Shown here: one piece after another, positions 8,041 through 16,314 of the stretch
Position numbering within the stretch: position 1 is the first letter of the stretch
Layout: every line of letters starts with the position of its first letter
Source of the DNA: Nostoc linckia NIES-25
GTDB taxonomy: Bacteria; Cyanobacteriota; Cyanobacteriia; Cyanobacteriales; Nostocaceae
DNA: 64,000 bases
Direction: 5' to 3'
Assembly (NCBI RefSeq): GCF_002368035.1
Contig: NZ_AP018224.1
Span: forward strand, 163,386 to 227,385
The notes under the pieces: model-generated
The model's database searches: none
What the model saw: only the letters and a program-made list of their open reading frames with translations
Told to the model about the DNA's origin: nothing
Program-made: the position numbers and the translations under genes

Positions 8041-9462
8041 GTGAAATTTAAAATCCAAGTAATTGTTGAATCAGAATCAGGAGAAACCCAATTAATTCAA
8101 GAAATTTTACAAATTGAAAAGGGTAATCTACAGCCTGAAAACTTAGGACTAACGCTAGCTCAAGGCAAAGAATTATTGCTTCAGACACAACGCAGCATAG
8201 TTAATCAACAAATAGCTCTATATCAAAAACAGCAAGAATTATGCTCACATTGTGGCAAAAAGTTATTACATAAAGATAAGCGGACAATCACGCATAGGAC
8301 ACCTTTCGGCAAACTAAAATTGCAATGTCAGCGATTATTTAACTGTGCCTGTAGCGAGCAAACAACTCGTAGTTTTAACCCAGTAGCAAACCTACTAAAA
8401 GAGCGTACATCACCCGAATTGCTCTACCTAGAATCAAAATTTGCATCCCTAATGTCTTATGGACTGTCTAGCAAATTATTACAAGAATTACTACCAGTAG
8501 AAGGAGAAATAAACGCTACATCTATACGGAACAATCTACACTCACTTGGTAAGCGTTTGGAATCGGAGTTACCAGAAGAAGTAGGAATGTTATACGAGGG
8601 TTGCCAGAGAGACTGGGATAGGCTTCCCAGACCAGATTTACCGTTGGTAGTAGGGATGGATGGAGGATATGTTCGTTTCTATGACAGGAAAAATCAAACA
8701 GCAGGTCAATTTCAAGTTATTGCAGGTAAGAGTATAAAAGCTGACGGTACATCTAAGCGTTTTGGGATGGTTTATTGTTACGATACCAAACCGCAACGCC
8801 GTATATTTGAGGTGCTAAAATCTCAAGGGATGCAAATGAACCAACAGGTCACATTTTTATCAGATGGTGAAGAAAGTATTCGTGACCTACAGTATTATCT
8901 GAACCCTAATGCAGAACATATACTCGATTGGTTTCACATCACAATGCGGATCACTGTGATGAAACAAATTGCCAAAGGTATCACTAAAGAAGATGTAGAA
9001 ACAGGTATTTCGAGCGAATCTATCCAAAAAGATTTGACCTCTTTAAAGTGGTATTTGTGGCATGGGAATGTATTTAAAGCATTATCAAAAATTGAAGATT
9101 TAATGGATAGTGCCTGTGCATTAGCTTCAGATGATTATGATACTGAACCAAGCCTGGAAGCAGAAAAACTCTCTGACTATTTAGAGGAATTTGAAACTTA
9201 CATCTCAAATAATGGTCAGTATATTCCAAATTATGGCGAACGCTACCGGAATGGAGAACGTATTTCTAGCTCGTTTGTAGAATCTACCGTCAATCAAGTG
9301 ATTAGCAAACGATTCGTTAAAAAACAACAGATGCGGTGGACTCCAGAAGGAAGTCATCTCTTAATCCAAGTCCGAACTAAAGTTTTAAATGATGAGTGGG
9401 TTGGCAAATTCCAGCAATGGTATCCCGGATTTAAGGTCGATAGCGAACTGGCAATACGCTAA
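8041..9462 (+). CDS. ISKra4-family transposase
   Basis: I chose GTG at 8041, preceded by AAGGGGAT, giving 474 residues starting VKFKIQVIVES. The longer open frame from 7933 overlaps the accessory gene and its extra residues look non-native. A zinc-finger-like pair (LCSHCGKKL and FNCACSE) lies near residues 75-110. Catalytic DDE candidates are Asp in VVGMDGGYVRF, Asp in TFLSDGEESI and Glu in SSFVESTVNQV. It should catalyse movement of the element bounded by the 28-bp repeats. Confidence 0.9.
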   Translation: MKFKIQVIVESESGETQLIQEILQIEKGNLQPENLGLTLAQGKELLLQTQRSIVNQQIALYQKQQELCSHCGKKLLHKDKRTITHRTPFGKLKLQCQRLFNCACSEQTTRSFNPVANLLKERTSPELLYLESKFASLMSYGLSSKLLQELLPVEGEINATSIRNNLHSLGKRLESELPEEVGMLYEGCQRDWDRLPRPDLPLVVGMDGGYVRFYDRKNQTAGQFQVIAGKSIKADGTSKRFGMVYCYDTKPQRRIFEVLKSQGMQMNQQVTFLSDGEESIRDLQYYLNPNAEHILDWFHITMRITVMKQIAKGITKEDVETGISSESIQKDLTSLKWYLWHGNVFKALSKIEDLMDSACALASDDYDTEPSLEAEKLSDYLEEFETYISNNGQYIPNYGERYRNGERISSSFVESTVNQVISKRFVKKQQMRWTPEGSHLLIQVRTKVLNDEWVGKFQQWYPGFKVDSELAIR

Positions 9463-9627
9463 AGTCTTATGCTTTAAAAAACGCAAATCAGTGTAATTAA
9501 ATTTACTTTATAGTCACAGATTTCTGTAGAAGACTGGCTTGGTTTTTATGTCTTTGTGCTTACCAACTTTCGTGTCTAAGTTGGTAAAATCAGCTCGTAT
9601 ACCCCAAGCTTTTTAGGAGTTTGGGTC

Positions 9628-10260
9628 ATGGTCAAGCAGCTCCTCCAACTACCGAAAGTTGGTAAAACTCAAAAAGGAGAGCGTCAGTCGCCTAACTCTC
9701 ACAAATACTCAGAGGTTAGGACTAGGGAGCATTTGTTACCAGAAGAAGTCGAGGCGATGCGGTCAGTTATCAAAAAATCCAAGGGTCGCCATGCTCATCG
9801 AGACTCAACCCTAATTTTGTTGATCTATCGTCACGGATTGCGAGTGGCAGAGGTGGCATCTCTGCGCTGGGAACAAATAGATTGGAATGGTGGTACAATT
9901 TACGTGAAGCGGGTTAAAAAAGGTACTCCATCTACTCATCCTCTTTACTCTGAGGAAATTCGTTCTCTCCGCAAGCTTCAAAGAGATTATCCTGCTAGTC
10001 CCTACGTTTTCCAGTCTTCTCGACATGGCCCGTTGGCACATGATACGATCGCCGGCATTGTTGAACGGGCTGGTGAGTTAGCTGGTCTACCTTTCCGAGT
10101 CCATGCTCATATGCTAAGGCATGGAACGGGCTATTATTTGGCTAATCGAGGTATTGACACTCGGACAATTCAGAGTTACCTGGGACATAAAAACATTCAG
10201 CACACAGTTCGTTACACCGAACTTGCATCTACTAAATTTCAAGGTCTTTGGGATGATTAA
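9628..10260 (+). CDS. Tyrosine recombinase / integrase
   Basis: This 210-residue protein is essentially a catalytic domain. The first Arg is in YRHGLRVAEVASLRW, the Lys in VKRVKKG, and the HxxR box in HAHMLRHGTGYYL. The second His is in SYLGHKNIQHT and the nucleophile Tyr in VRYTEL. Size and motif order resemble FimB/FimE-type invertases and small cyanobacterial integrases. It lies inside the terminal repeats of an ISKra4-type element, which is unusual because the transposase is a DDE enzyme. It might resolve cointegrates or be a captured passenger. Confidence 0.88.
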   Translation: MVKQLLQLPKVGKTQKGERQSPNSHKYSEVRTREHLLPEEVEAMRSVIKKSKGRHAHRDSTLILLIYRHGLRVAEVASLRWEQIDWNGGTIYVKRVKKGTPSTHPLYSEEIRSLRKLQRDYPASPYVFQSSRHGPLAHDTIAGIVERAGELAGLPFRVHAHMLRHGTGYYLANRGIDTRTIQSYLGHKNIQHTVRYTELASTKFQGLWDD

Positions 10261-10295
10261 TGCCCATCTCCCCCGAAATTTTTCGCTCTCCTAAA

Positions 10296-10439
10296 ACCAA
10301 GGAATTAGCCGAAAGCACAGTAGGTAGGCTAAAAACTTATGAGAAAAAGAATCTGGACTTTCACGGAATCAACCCAGATAGCTTGTCTGTTGAACGCACC
10401 CGCCTTGAAGTTAGCGAATTTCTACATTTTACGGCTTAA
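10296..10439 (+). pseudogene. 3' part of the 84-codon gene split by the ISKra4-type element
   Basis: The frame reads TKELAESTVGRLKTYEKK and on to a TAA at 10437. It continues in frame from codon 37 of the fragment at 7204-7314. An ATG at 10260 overlapping the recombinase stop would give a 59-residue fusion (MPISPEIFRSPKTKELAES) translated from the element. That is possible but not needed to explain the sequence. Confidence 0.55.
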
Positions 10440-10492
10440 TTTACCTCTAATAAATATAAACGCAAAAAATTGTACTTTTGATGGTTAGACAC

Positions 10493-10619
10493 CCAATACT
10501 TGTCGGTTAAGGGGAAAAGGGGAAGGGGAAAAGGGAAAGAAAAAACCTTTAACCCTTCCCCTTTAACCTTTTCCCCAAACCAAATTCTGAGTTCAAAATG
10601 CTTAACCGAGTAGTATTGG
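10493..10619. repeat. Interrupted palindrome with purine/pyrimidine-rich core
   Basis: The outer arms CCAATACTTGTCGGTTAAG (10493-10511) and CTTAACCGAGTAGTATTGG (10601-10619) are imperfect inverted copies. The core pairs GGGGAAAAGG (10511-10520) with CCTTTTCCCC (10567-10576) and has further GGGGAAGGGG/CCCTTCCCC matches. It could form a long hairpin and resembles the non-autonomous palindromic repeats scattered in cyanobacterial genomes. The IS4-family element inserted a few bases away. Confidence 0.6.
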
Positions 10620-10703
10620 TTAGACACCAATCATCAGTGAGAGGTTAGAATAAAGTGCCTTTTGTCAATCAGTTAAAATACTCAAAATATTCTTAATAAG
10701 AAT

Positions 10704-10777
10704 GATAATCGTATTGAGGGTAGGGGGAGGAGGTGAGCGACGCTCACCTCCTCCCCCTATATTTGATTATCATTATC
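10704..10777. promoter_or_regulatory. IS4 leader hairpin flanked by GATAATC-type boxes
   Basis: A perfect 17-bp stem (10723-10739 and 10741-10757, one-base loop, extended by TA/TA) lies 142 bp before the transposase ATG. On its left is GATAATC (10704-10710); on its right the minus strand reads GATAATGATAATCA (10764-10777). The hairpin could block read-through transcription into the transposase. The outer boxes resemble Fur-type sites, which is only a sequence likeness. Confidence 0.65.
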
Positions 10778-10898
10778 TTTAATATGTTTAACTACTTTTA
10801 TAGGAGATGAAAAAGTATTGTAACGACATAGAAAGTGGGCAGCATTGTTAGGTAAATTCAATTATCAAATGAGGTAATGAAAAGTTTGGTCTGCCATT

Positions 10899-12206
10899 AT
10901 GCCCAAGCGACAAAAACAAAACTCTGACCACGCGCACAAACATAATACTCCTACTATAGATAATGAGGCAATTTCTCAACAATTAGAAGCGTTGTTGACT
11001 CCAGCTATTTTTGCTCAACAAAAATATTACAAACAGTTAGGATTACGAGATAGAATTTTGAACTTATCGTTCATGGTGGCAGCAGTACTAACACTATTAT
11101 GGAGACAAGTTCCTGGAGTACAAGAGTTAAATCGCCTTTTGGCAAGAGAAGGTTTCTTATGGTGTCATGTAACTAAAGTTGCTCAACAATCGCTTTCTCA
11201 AAGGTTTTTGGAATTTCCTGCTGAATTATTTGAGCGGGTCTTTAAAGATTTACTACCTCAGTTACAATTAAATTGGCAGCAACGGCTTAAGCGACCACTG
11301 CCAGATAGTGTTAAGTTTGCACGGGCGAATTTTGAACATATTTGGATAGCTGATGGCTCCACATTAGAAGCATTATTTCGCAAGCTCAAAAGCCTGGAAG
11401 ACTTAAAAACAGGACAGTTAGCCGGGAAAATTTGTACAGTTATTGATTTGGTAACTCGTTTACCCGTCGAAGTTTGGTTTCACACTAATCCAGCAGCATC
11501 GGACACTAATTTTGAATCGGCATTATTAAATTTACTGACTGCTAAAACTCTGATTTTACTTGACAGAGGTTTTTATCATTTCCAATTTTTACAACAACTT
11601 ATTAACCAAGAAATTCATTTTATTACTCGTTTAAAAGCCAAAGCATCTATTAAGTACTTAAAGATTTTCAGCTATGACCATTCAGTTAAGGACAGATTAA
11701 TTCAACTTGGCACTGTTCGTCGTGGCGCACCAGTACTCAATTTACGCTTAATAGAAATTAAGGTTGGAAAAACTAGCTATTCTTATGTTACTTCTGTCCT
11801 CGATCCACAAATATTACCTCCTTATGTTGTGGCAGATTTATACCGACGAAGATGGAGAGTTGAAGAAGCTTTCTACACAGTAAAACGCTTGCTCGGGCTA
11901 TCTTATTTATGGACTGGTTCTATTAATGGTATCAAGCTACAAGTCTGGGCTACTTGGTTATTTTATGCTGTTTTAGTTGACTTGGGAGATGCGGTTGCAG
12001 ACGAGTTATCTCTGCCATTTGACCGCATTTCTTTGGAGATGATATTTCGCGGTTTGTACCATTTTAGTGTCGCAAATGGCAAAGGCAAAGCGGATGACCC
12101 GATTAAGTACTTCGCTGCCCCAGAGAATCAAGACTTAAGCGTGGTTAAATATCTCCGAAAGCCAGTCTCAAAGCTGGATTTATCGCCTTTTCCTGCACCC
12201 TCTTGA
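10899..12206 (+). CDS. IS4-family transposase
   Basis: The 435-residue DDE transposase has first Asp in WIADGSTLEALF, second Asp in LILLDRGFYHFQF, and the IS4 signature Y-(2)-R-(3)-E-(6)-K in YRRRWRVEEAFYTVK. The product is complete and ends 33 bp before the right inverted repeat terminus. The start codon follows a leader holding a strong hairpin, which probably keeps expression low. It is identical to the copy at 62425-63732. Confidence 0.96.
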   Translation: MPKRQKQNSDHAHKHNTPTIDNEAISQQLEALLTPAIFAQQKYYKQLGLRDRILNLSFMVAAVLTLLWRQVPGVQELNRLLAREGFLWCHVTKVAQQSLSQRFLEFPAELFERVFKDLLPQLQLNWQQRLKRPLPDSVKFARANFEHIWIADGSTLEALFRKLKSLEDLKTGQLAGKICTVIDLVTRLPVEVWFHTNPAASDTNFESALLNLLTAKTLILLDRGFYHFQFLQQLINQEIHFITRLKAKASIKYLKIFSYDHSVKDRLIQLGTVRRGAPVLNLRLIEIKVGKTSYSYVTSVLDPQILPPYVVADLYRRRWRVEEAFYTVKRLLGLSYLWTGSINGIKLQVWATWLFYAVLVDLGDAVADELSLPFDRISLEMIFRGLYHFSVANGKGKADDPIKYFAAPENQDLSVVKYLRKPVSKLDLSPFPAPS

Positions 12207-12248
12207 CAAATGTGCGATTACCTTAACCTCTCACGGATGGACACCAAT

Positions 12249-12454
12249 AGACAAAACAATTTTTTATGCCCTACAAATCCACAAATAGCCGCCCCCAAAT
12301 TCACATCCAGCTAGACAAAGAACCTGGATTGCTAGACGAAATTTTTAAAACCTAAACTGTTTAGTTTGCACTTTGTGACAACTTCGCCAACAGTGTCTTC
12401 GCCAGTCCTACCCCTAATTTTGAGTAGATTAAATTCTCTGTACTAGCAGATTTA
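12249..12454. other. Intergenic stretch between IS and relaxase gene
   Basis: A 29-codon frame (12266-12355, plus strand, starting MPYKSTNSRPQIHIQLDKEP) is present but has no clear ribosome-binding site, so I do not call it a gene. No terminator is obvious. Confidence 0.35.
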
Positions 12455-13960
12455 CTACTGCTCAATACCTCTTTGCGATCGCTGTTTATTCATTAATGCT
12501 TGTTGGGTAAAGACGCGCAGGCTTTCAATCTGCTCGATTTCATTTGTTGTTAATCGAGTTTGTATCTCTTCATACCAGTTTCCCTGATTGTAGCAGGTTT
12601 GCATTACAAGAGTATTATCCCCATGACGGTAAACACTCAGACTATTGCTATCTAAGCTGGCACTCAACTCCCGTCCTTTGATACGGAAGTTATTGGTCAC
12701 AAGCATATAGCCAGTGATTATAGAAGGCAAATGTTTGAGAGTAGAAGGCAGAAGGTTAAGAGAAGGAGGAATAGGGGAAGATTGCTTTTCCAGGAATTGT
12801 TTAGCAGTGAGACCGTTTTCTTCTGAAATATCCTGTTGTGGGTACTGTTTTTGGGGATGCGGCTGAACTTTTTTCTTAGTGTTATTTGCTTTCAATGTGG
12901 GGTTGTCTTCCAATTTGGATTGTATGACTAGAATCTCACTTGGATAATTACTGTTTAGTGTATATGTACTAACAAGTGTTTTGGAGTTACTATCGGTATC
13001 ACCATTGCTATCACTTGCACTGCTGCTAGTAGGTTTATCACTATTTGAGTAATTATTATTACTTAGCATATTGCAATTTATGCGGTTAATTGCTCTGGCT
13101 TTAGCTTGTTGAATTACTTCTTTATCTTTATCTGGGTCGTACATGATTCCATATTCAGACCGCAGTTTATTCCAGCTATAAGGTTTGTATACTTGATAAC
13201 CAGCAATTTTTACTTCATTATGAATGTAGGTAAAGCCTAGTAGTTCTTCCCCCTGCATCTTAGGCAATACTCCAATGTTATTTTCCTCCAGGCGTTGAAT
13301 AAACGTAGAGACGGTGGGACTGTCCTTAATGGCTTCTCCTATTGCTTGGCGAATAATTTCCTTACTGGTTGGGGTTTTGTGCTTACTGTTGACTGCTCTA
13401 ATGCTTTTTGATCGGTTGGGGCTGGTGAGTGTAATTATTCCGTACTCTTCCTCTAACCTAGAGGACACAGCTTCATTTGTTGTCGGTGTTACTTCCAATC
13501 CTAGTTCTGCCGCGATGCGTCTAGTTGAGACTTGGGAGTTGAAATAATCATAGGAATCATTAACTAAGCTGCCATCTAACCGAATCCGGGAGGCGATTAT
13601 ATGCAGGTGTTCGTGGTTGCGATCGTGGTGGCGTACTGCAACAAACTGACTGGTAGCTGCTACAGATGATTCTTCTTTGGGCAAGTATCCCATATCCTTG
13701 AGATATTCTCTTGCTACATAACTGTACTGACTGTTGGATAAATGCTCGTGGTAGTTCGGGCGGTGTGCGATTGAGATGATGAGGTGAGCGCACTGCCGTT
13801 TAACTGCTTTGTTAGTGTACTTGATGGTGAGAAACTGCTGGTTAAATTCATCTGGCTTTGTTCCCATCATATTAGTATCGACAATCGCAGCATCATCTTT
13901 CCCCAAGACATACTTGAGCGTGTCGAGAAAATTAGGTTTTTTGTAGATGACAGGAATCAA
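12455..13960 (-). CDS. MOBP-type relaxase / mobilization nuclease
   Basis: The start is probably TTG at 13960, because MIPVIYKKPNFLDTLKYVLG matches the relaxase N-terminus. The metal-binding three-His motif is in RHHDRNHEHLHIIASRIR near residue 115. The catalytic Tyr of this family lies near the N-terminus; Tyr17 (LKYVLG) and Tyr82 (YVAREYL) are candidates. The N-terminal 290 residues are the nuclease; the rest is hydrophilic and Ser/Asn-rich with no recognised domain. It nicks oriT and leads DNA transfer. It lies 42 bp downstream of the MobC-like gene in one operon. No coupling protein or type IV secretion genes are visible, so the plasmid looks mobilizable rather than self-transmissible. 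Confidence 0.88.
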   Translation of the reverse strand: MIPVIYKKPNFLDTLKYVLGKDDAAIVDTNMMGTKPDEFNQQFLTIKYTNKAVKRQCAHLIISIAHRPNYHEHLSNSQYSYVAREYLKDMGYLPKEESSVAATSQFVAVRHHDRNHEHLHIIASRIRLDGSLVNDSYDYFNSQVSTRRIAAELGLEVTPTTNEAVSSRLEEEYGIITLTSPNRSKSIRAVNSKHKTPTSKEIIRQAIGEAIKDSPTVSTFIQRLEENNIGVLPKMQGEELLGFTYIHNEVKIAGYQVYKPYSWNKLRSEYGIMYDPDKDKEVIQQAKARAINRINCNMLSNNNYSNSDKPTSSSASDSNGDTDSNSKTLVSTYTLNSNYPSEILVIQSKLEDNPTLKANNTKKKVQPHPQKQYPQQDISEENGLTAKQFLEKQSSPIPPSLNLLPSTLKHLPSIITGYMLVTNNFRIKGRELSASLDSNSLSVYRHGDNTLVMQTCYNQGNWYEEIQTRLTTNEIEQIESLRVFTQQALMNKQRSQRGIEQ

Positions 13961-14002
13961 ATTGAGACAGTTGAAAGTGGGGGCTATAGAACTTGTAATG
14001 CC

Positions 14003-14359
14003 TTATTTATCTTGGCTTGAGGGTGATTTATCTGGAACGTCTAGGTTAAATGCAGCTGCGATGGTCTGATCTACAAGTGCGATCGCCTTATTAACAGTAT
14101 CCAAAATTTGCTGGTTGTTTGTTTCTTTCGCTAAATGAGATAACATCATCAGTTCGCTTTTAAGGTTTGCAGCAGTAGCGCGGATAGTTATCAAGTCGGC
14201 GGGCGGTTTTGCCATTAGTACCCGCCTTAATCCACAGGAACGTAAATACTCAGATGCAGTTACCCCTGTGGCGATCGCTTTTTCCTCAATGGTAGTTTTC
14301 TCTTCCTTAAAGAGGTATACCTTGATAGATTTAGTTCGCTTTACGGGGTCATTTACCAT
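14003..14359 (-). CDS. MobC-like relaxosome accessory protein
   Basis: The 118-residue protein begins with a basic strand and helix (RTKSIKVYLFKEEKTTIEEK) followed by GVTASEYLRSCGLRR, the ribbon-helix-helix/MobC signature. Such proteins bind oriT and help the relaxase open the strands. It lies directly upstream of the relaxase on the same strand. The sequence upstream of its start is the natural place for oriT. Confidence 0.8.
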   Translation of the reverse strand: MVNDPVKRTKSIKVYLFKEEKTTIEEKAIATGVTASEYLRSCGLRRVLMAKPPADLITIRATAANLKSELMMLSHLAKETNNQQILDTVNKAIALVDQTIAAAFNLDVPDKSPSSQDK

Positions 14360-14876
14360 ACATTAGTCATCAAAAAGTAAATATAAAACAGAAGTAGTAT
14401 TTATTAGAACTACATGATAAACGATTGTATTGAATATATTGTCAATTAATCTAAATTTATTGCGAATAATATAAGGATAAAATAACCCCATTGAACATAC
14501 CTTGTTTTAGTTCTGGATTGTGCGACAACAGCAATGCTTTATTTTGGAACGGGACTGATGTAAATTCATATGCAGAGAGGGTTGTAGAGTTTTGTTTTAA
14601 GACGATTGATGTTTGAATTAATGCTGAAATAGTTGGGTCAATTTGCCCTCAGAATACCTCAGTCATGGGAATTGTAAGAGTTTATTTATCTGTTAATAAC
14701 ATATTTTTATTTAAAAAATTAGACCTAATTTTTAATTAATTGGGGTAATTAGTGTGTTAATTGGGGTAGTTAGGAGTAAATACGGGGGTAAGTTATTCTA
14801 CAGTGTGGTTAAAGTAAGAGTATTGACAAATAGCTTACTGAAAAGCTTGAGTTGCAGATTATATAGAAGTAAAGGT
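14360..14876. promoter_or_regulatory. Divergent control region: candidate oriT and ParR-binding repeats
   Basis: This AT-rich 517 bp separates the mob genes from the ParR-like gene. It holds ATTGGGGTAATT (14739-14750) and ATTGGGGTAGTT (14760-14771), repeated every 21 bp, and a 23-bp segment with core CCCCATTGAACATACCTTG (14484-14506) that recurs with one change at 15860-15882. Position next to mobC suggests oriT here; repeats next to a ParR-like gene suggest a centromere. Neither function is shown by sequence alone. Confidence 0.45.
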
Positions 14877-15455
14877 ATGGCAAGAGCGAGTAAGCCTGCT
14901 GATTCTGTTGAGTTGGCGCGAATCATGCGGAATAAGGATACTGAAGATGGGATAGTAATTAGCTATCTCCAGTCGAAGAAGCGAGGGCAAACTGAGTTAG
15001 TATGTGAGGCGCTGCGGGCGTATTACCTGCCGTTTGCATTATCTGCTGCGGGAGTATCTGGTATGGAATTGCAGTCGGCCCTCCATGATGCGATCGCGCA
15101 ACTTGAAGCCCAGATAATTAAGATGAAACGGACATTTGGGATGGAGGGGTTGCCCCAGGTAGTTCTTGTTAATCCTCATAGTGGAATTTTCTCGCAGGGT
15201 GTGATTGGCTTACAACCAACAATTGGAACTAATGGTGTGGGAGTAACTCCTGTTTCAACTAATTTGGTTCCCCCTTCGGTTTCTTTTTTTGATTCCACTG
15301 AGCCAAATCCTGACTCGCTACCTGTTACGGCAGAATCAGTAGGGTCAAATGTTTTGGAAGAAGATTCTGAAGATGATGGGTTCTTTAATGATGATGAGGA
15401 TGACCCAATTGCTAAGGCAGAAATAGAAGTTGATGCAGGATTTCGTCTGGAGTAA
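14877..15455 (+). CDS. ParR-like centromere-binding adaptor (putative)
   Basis: I favour the ATG at 14877 (MARASKPADSVELARIMRNK, 192 residues). The open frame extends to a GTG at 14754 but would then read through the repeat region. Residues 15-55 (DGIVISYLQSKKRGQTELVCEALRAYY) have the pattern of a ribbon-helix-helix protein, as in ParR/CopG adaptors. The C-terminal part is low-complexity and ends in an acidic stretch (EEDSEDDGFFNDDEDD). It lies upstream of a ParM-like gene with repeats on both sides, the usual arrangement of type II partition loci. Function inferred mainly from context. Confidence 0.55.
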   Translation: MARASKPADSVELARIMRNKDTEDGIVISYLQSKKRGQTELVCEALRAYYLPFALSAAGVSGMELQSALHDAIAQLEAQIIKMKRTFGMEGLPQVVLVNPHSGIFSQGVIGLQPTIGTNGVGVTPVSTNLVPPSVSFFDSTEPNPDSLPVTAESVGSNVLEEDSEDDGFFNDDEDDPIAKAEIEVDAGFRLE

Positions 15456-16314
15456 AGGGATTATCAGGAATGGCTGTTAGGTGTTAGAGAAAAGCGTATT
15501 CTTTGCCTTCGCTTGTGATACTTACGTAATTCCCTCCTTTGTCCTGTTTGTCATTGTGGGCAGTATTTTTTAGAGTGCGATCGCTACGCCCGCCGCAGGC
15601 ACTGTTGCTACGAAGTGCTTTGTACCTCTTCACAAAGCACATTGAGAAGAAGTTTTTGCCCAAGCACCTGCATTATTCAAAGTTTCGATTAAACCATTTC
15701 GCCATACACTTGGTCAAAGCTTGTGGTCGAATGCATTAACAGTATTTGACCGAACTGGAGAGGCGATCGCATTCTAACTCCGGAGGTGCAATTGCCTTCA
15801 TGATATTTCATTTGTAAAAGTTGCAATCAACAATTTTGCAGCAAAGCAAATTTGTAATAAACCCCATTGGACATACCTTGTTATTGTTATTGTACAAGAC
15901 TGCCCAATTGTGGTGCTTTTAGTGAGGTAAATGTGGGGATGATTGAGGTAATACTGGATGCAATAATCACAATTACATTGTTTACTTGACAAGCCAAAGA
16001 CAAATATTATTTTGTAATTCAACTTTTAGTTGATACAGAATTAGGGTGTGATTGGGGTAATTTGTTCATGATACAGGACGTAATTTAACCAGCGTGTGTT
16101 GAAGAAATTTTTAATACATTAATTTACTTAGAATCTACAGTTTCGGTTTGGTATTAGTTTTATAGAAGAAAATGATCGTAATGGTTTTTTCTCTACTTAC
16201 TTTGTATGTAAAAAACCTGTTAACTCCTGTAAAGAAAATGTTTTGCATTACAGCATCATTTCTATTTCAGGTAAATTAGTAACAATAGGAAAAGTTAATA
16301 AAACATCAATATAT
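15456..16314. promoter_or_regulatory. Long leader of parM with more iteron-like repeats
   Basis: It contains AGTGAGGTAAAT (15921-15932), GATTGAGGTAATA (15941-15953) and ATTGGGGTAATTT (16051-16063), variants of the repeats upstream of the ParR-like gene. It also holds the second copy of the 23-bp repeat (15860-15882). The first 300 bp carry HIP1-type GCGATCGC octamers and fragments of GC-rich dispersed repeats. No credible gene seen. Confidence 0.5.

Larger units (their letters stand above)
7315..10292 (+). mobile_element. ISKra4-family element with accessory gene and tyrosine recombinase
   Basis: The outer 28 bp (7315-7342) are repeated exactly in inverted orientation at 10265-10292. Each end starts AGGAGAGCGAAAAATTTCGG, read inward. 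Between them lie three plus-strand genes: a pRiA4b-ORF3-like protein, an ISKra4-type transposase and a tyrosine recombinase whose stop lies just inside the right repeat. A 3-bp AAA duplication is possible, but the A-runs make it ambiguous. Insertion is shown independently by the host reading frame, which is restored when the element is removed. At 2,978 bp it is at the large end for this family. Confidence 0.85.
10632..12239 (+). mobile_element. IS4-family insertion sequence, copy 1
   Basis: The left end CATCAGTGAGAGGTTA and the right end, read inward, CATCCGTGAGAGGTTA are inverted repeats. A 9-bp duplication GACACCAAT flanks it (10623-10631 and 12240-12248). The element is 1,608 bp with one transposase gene. 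The transposase is residue-for-residue identical to the copy at the window end, implying recent movement. Confidence 0.95.

Noticed and set aside
12266..12355. 29-residue peptide gene
   Set aside because: The frame is short and lacks a ribosome-binding site; the region is between an IS and the mob genes.
14360..14876. A defined oriT nic site
   Set aside because: The position is right, but no nic consensus or inverted repeat of a known MOBP type could be identified by eye.
15539..15739. 66-residue plus-strand frame
   Set aside because: It reads through GC-rich repeat fragments with no start signal and no family likeness.
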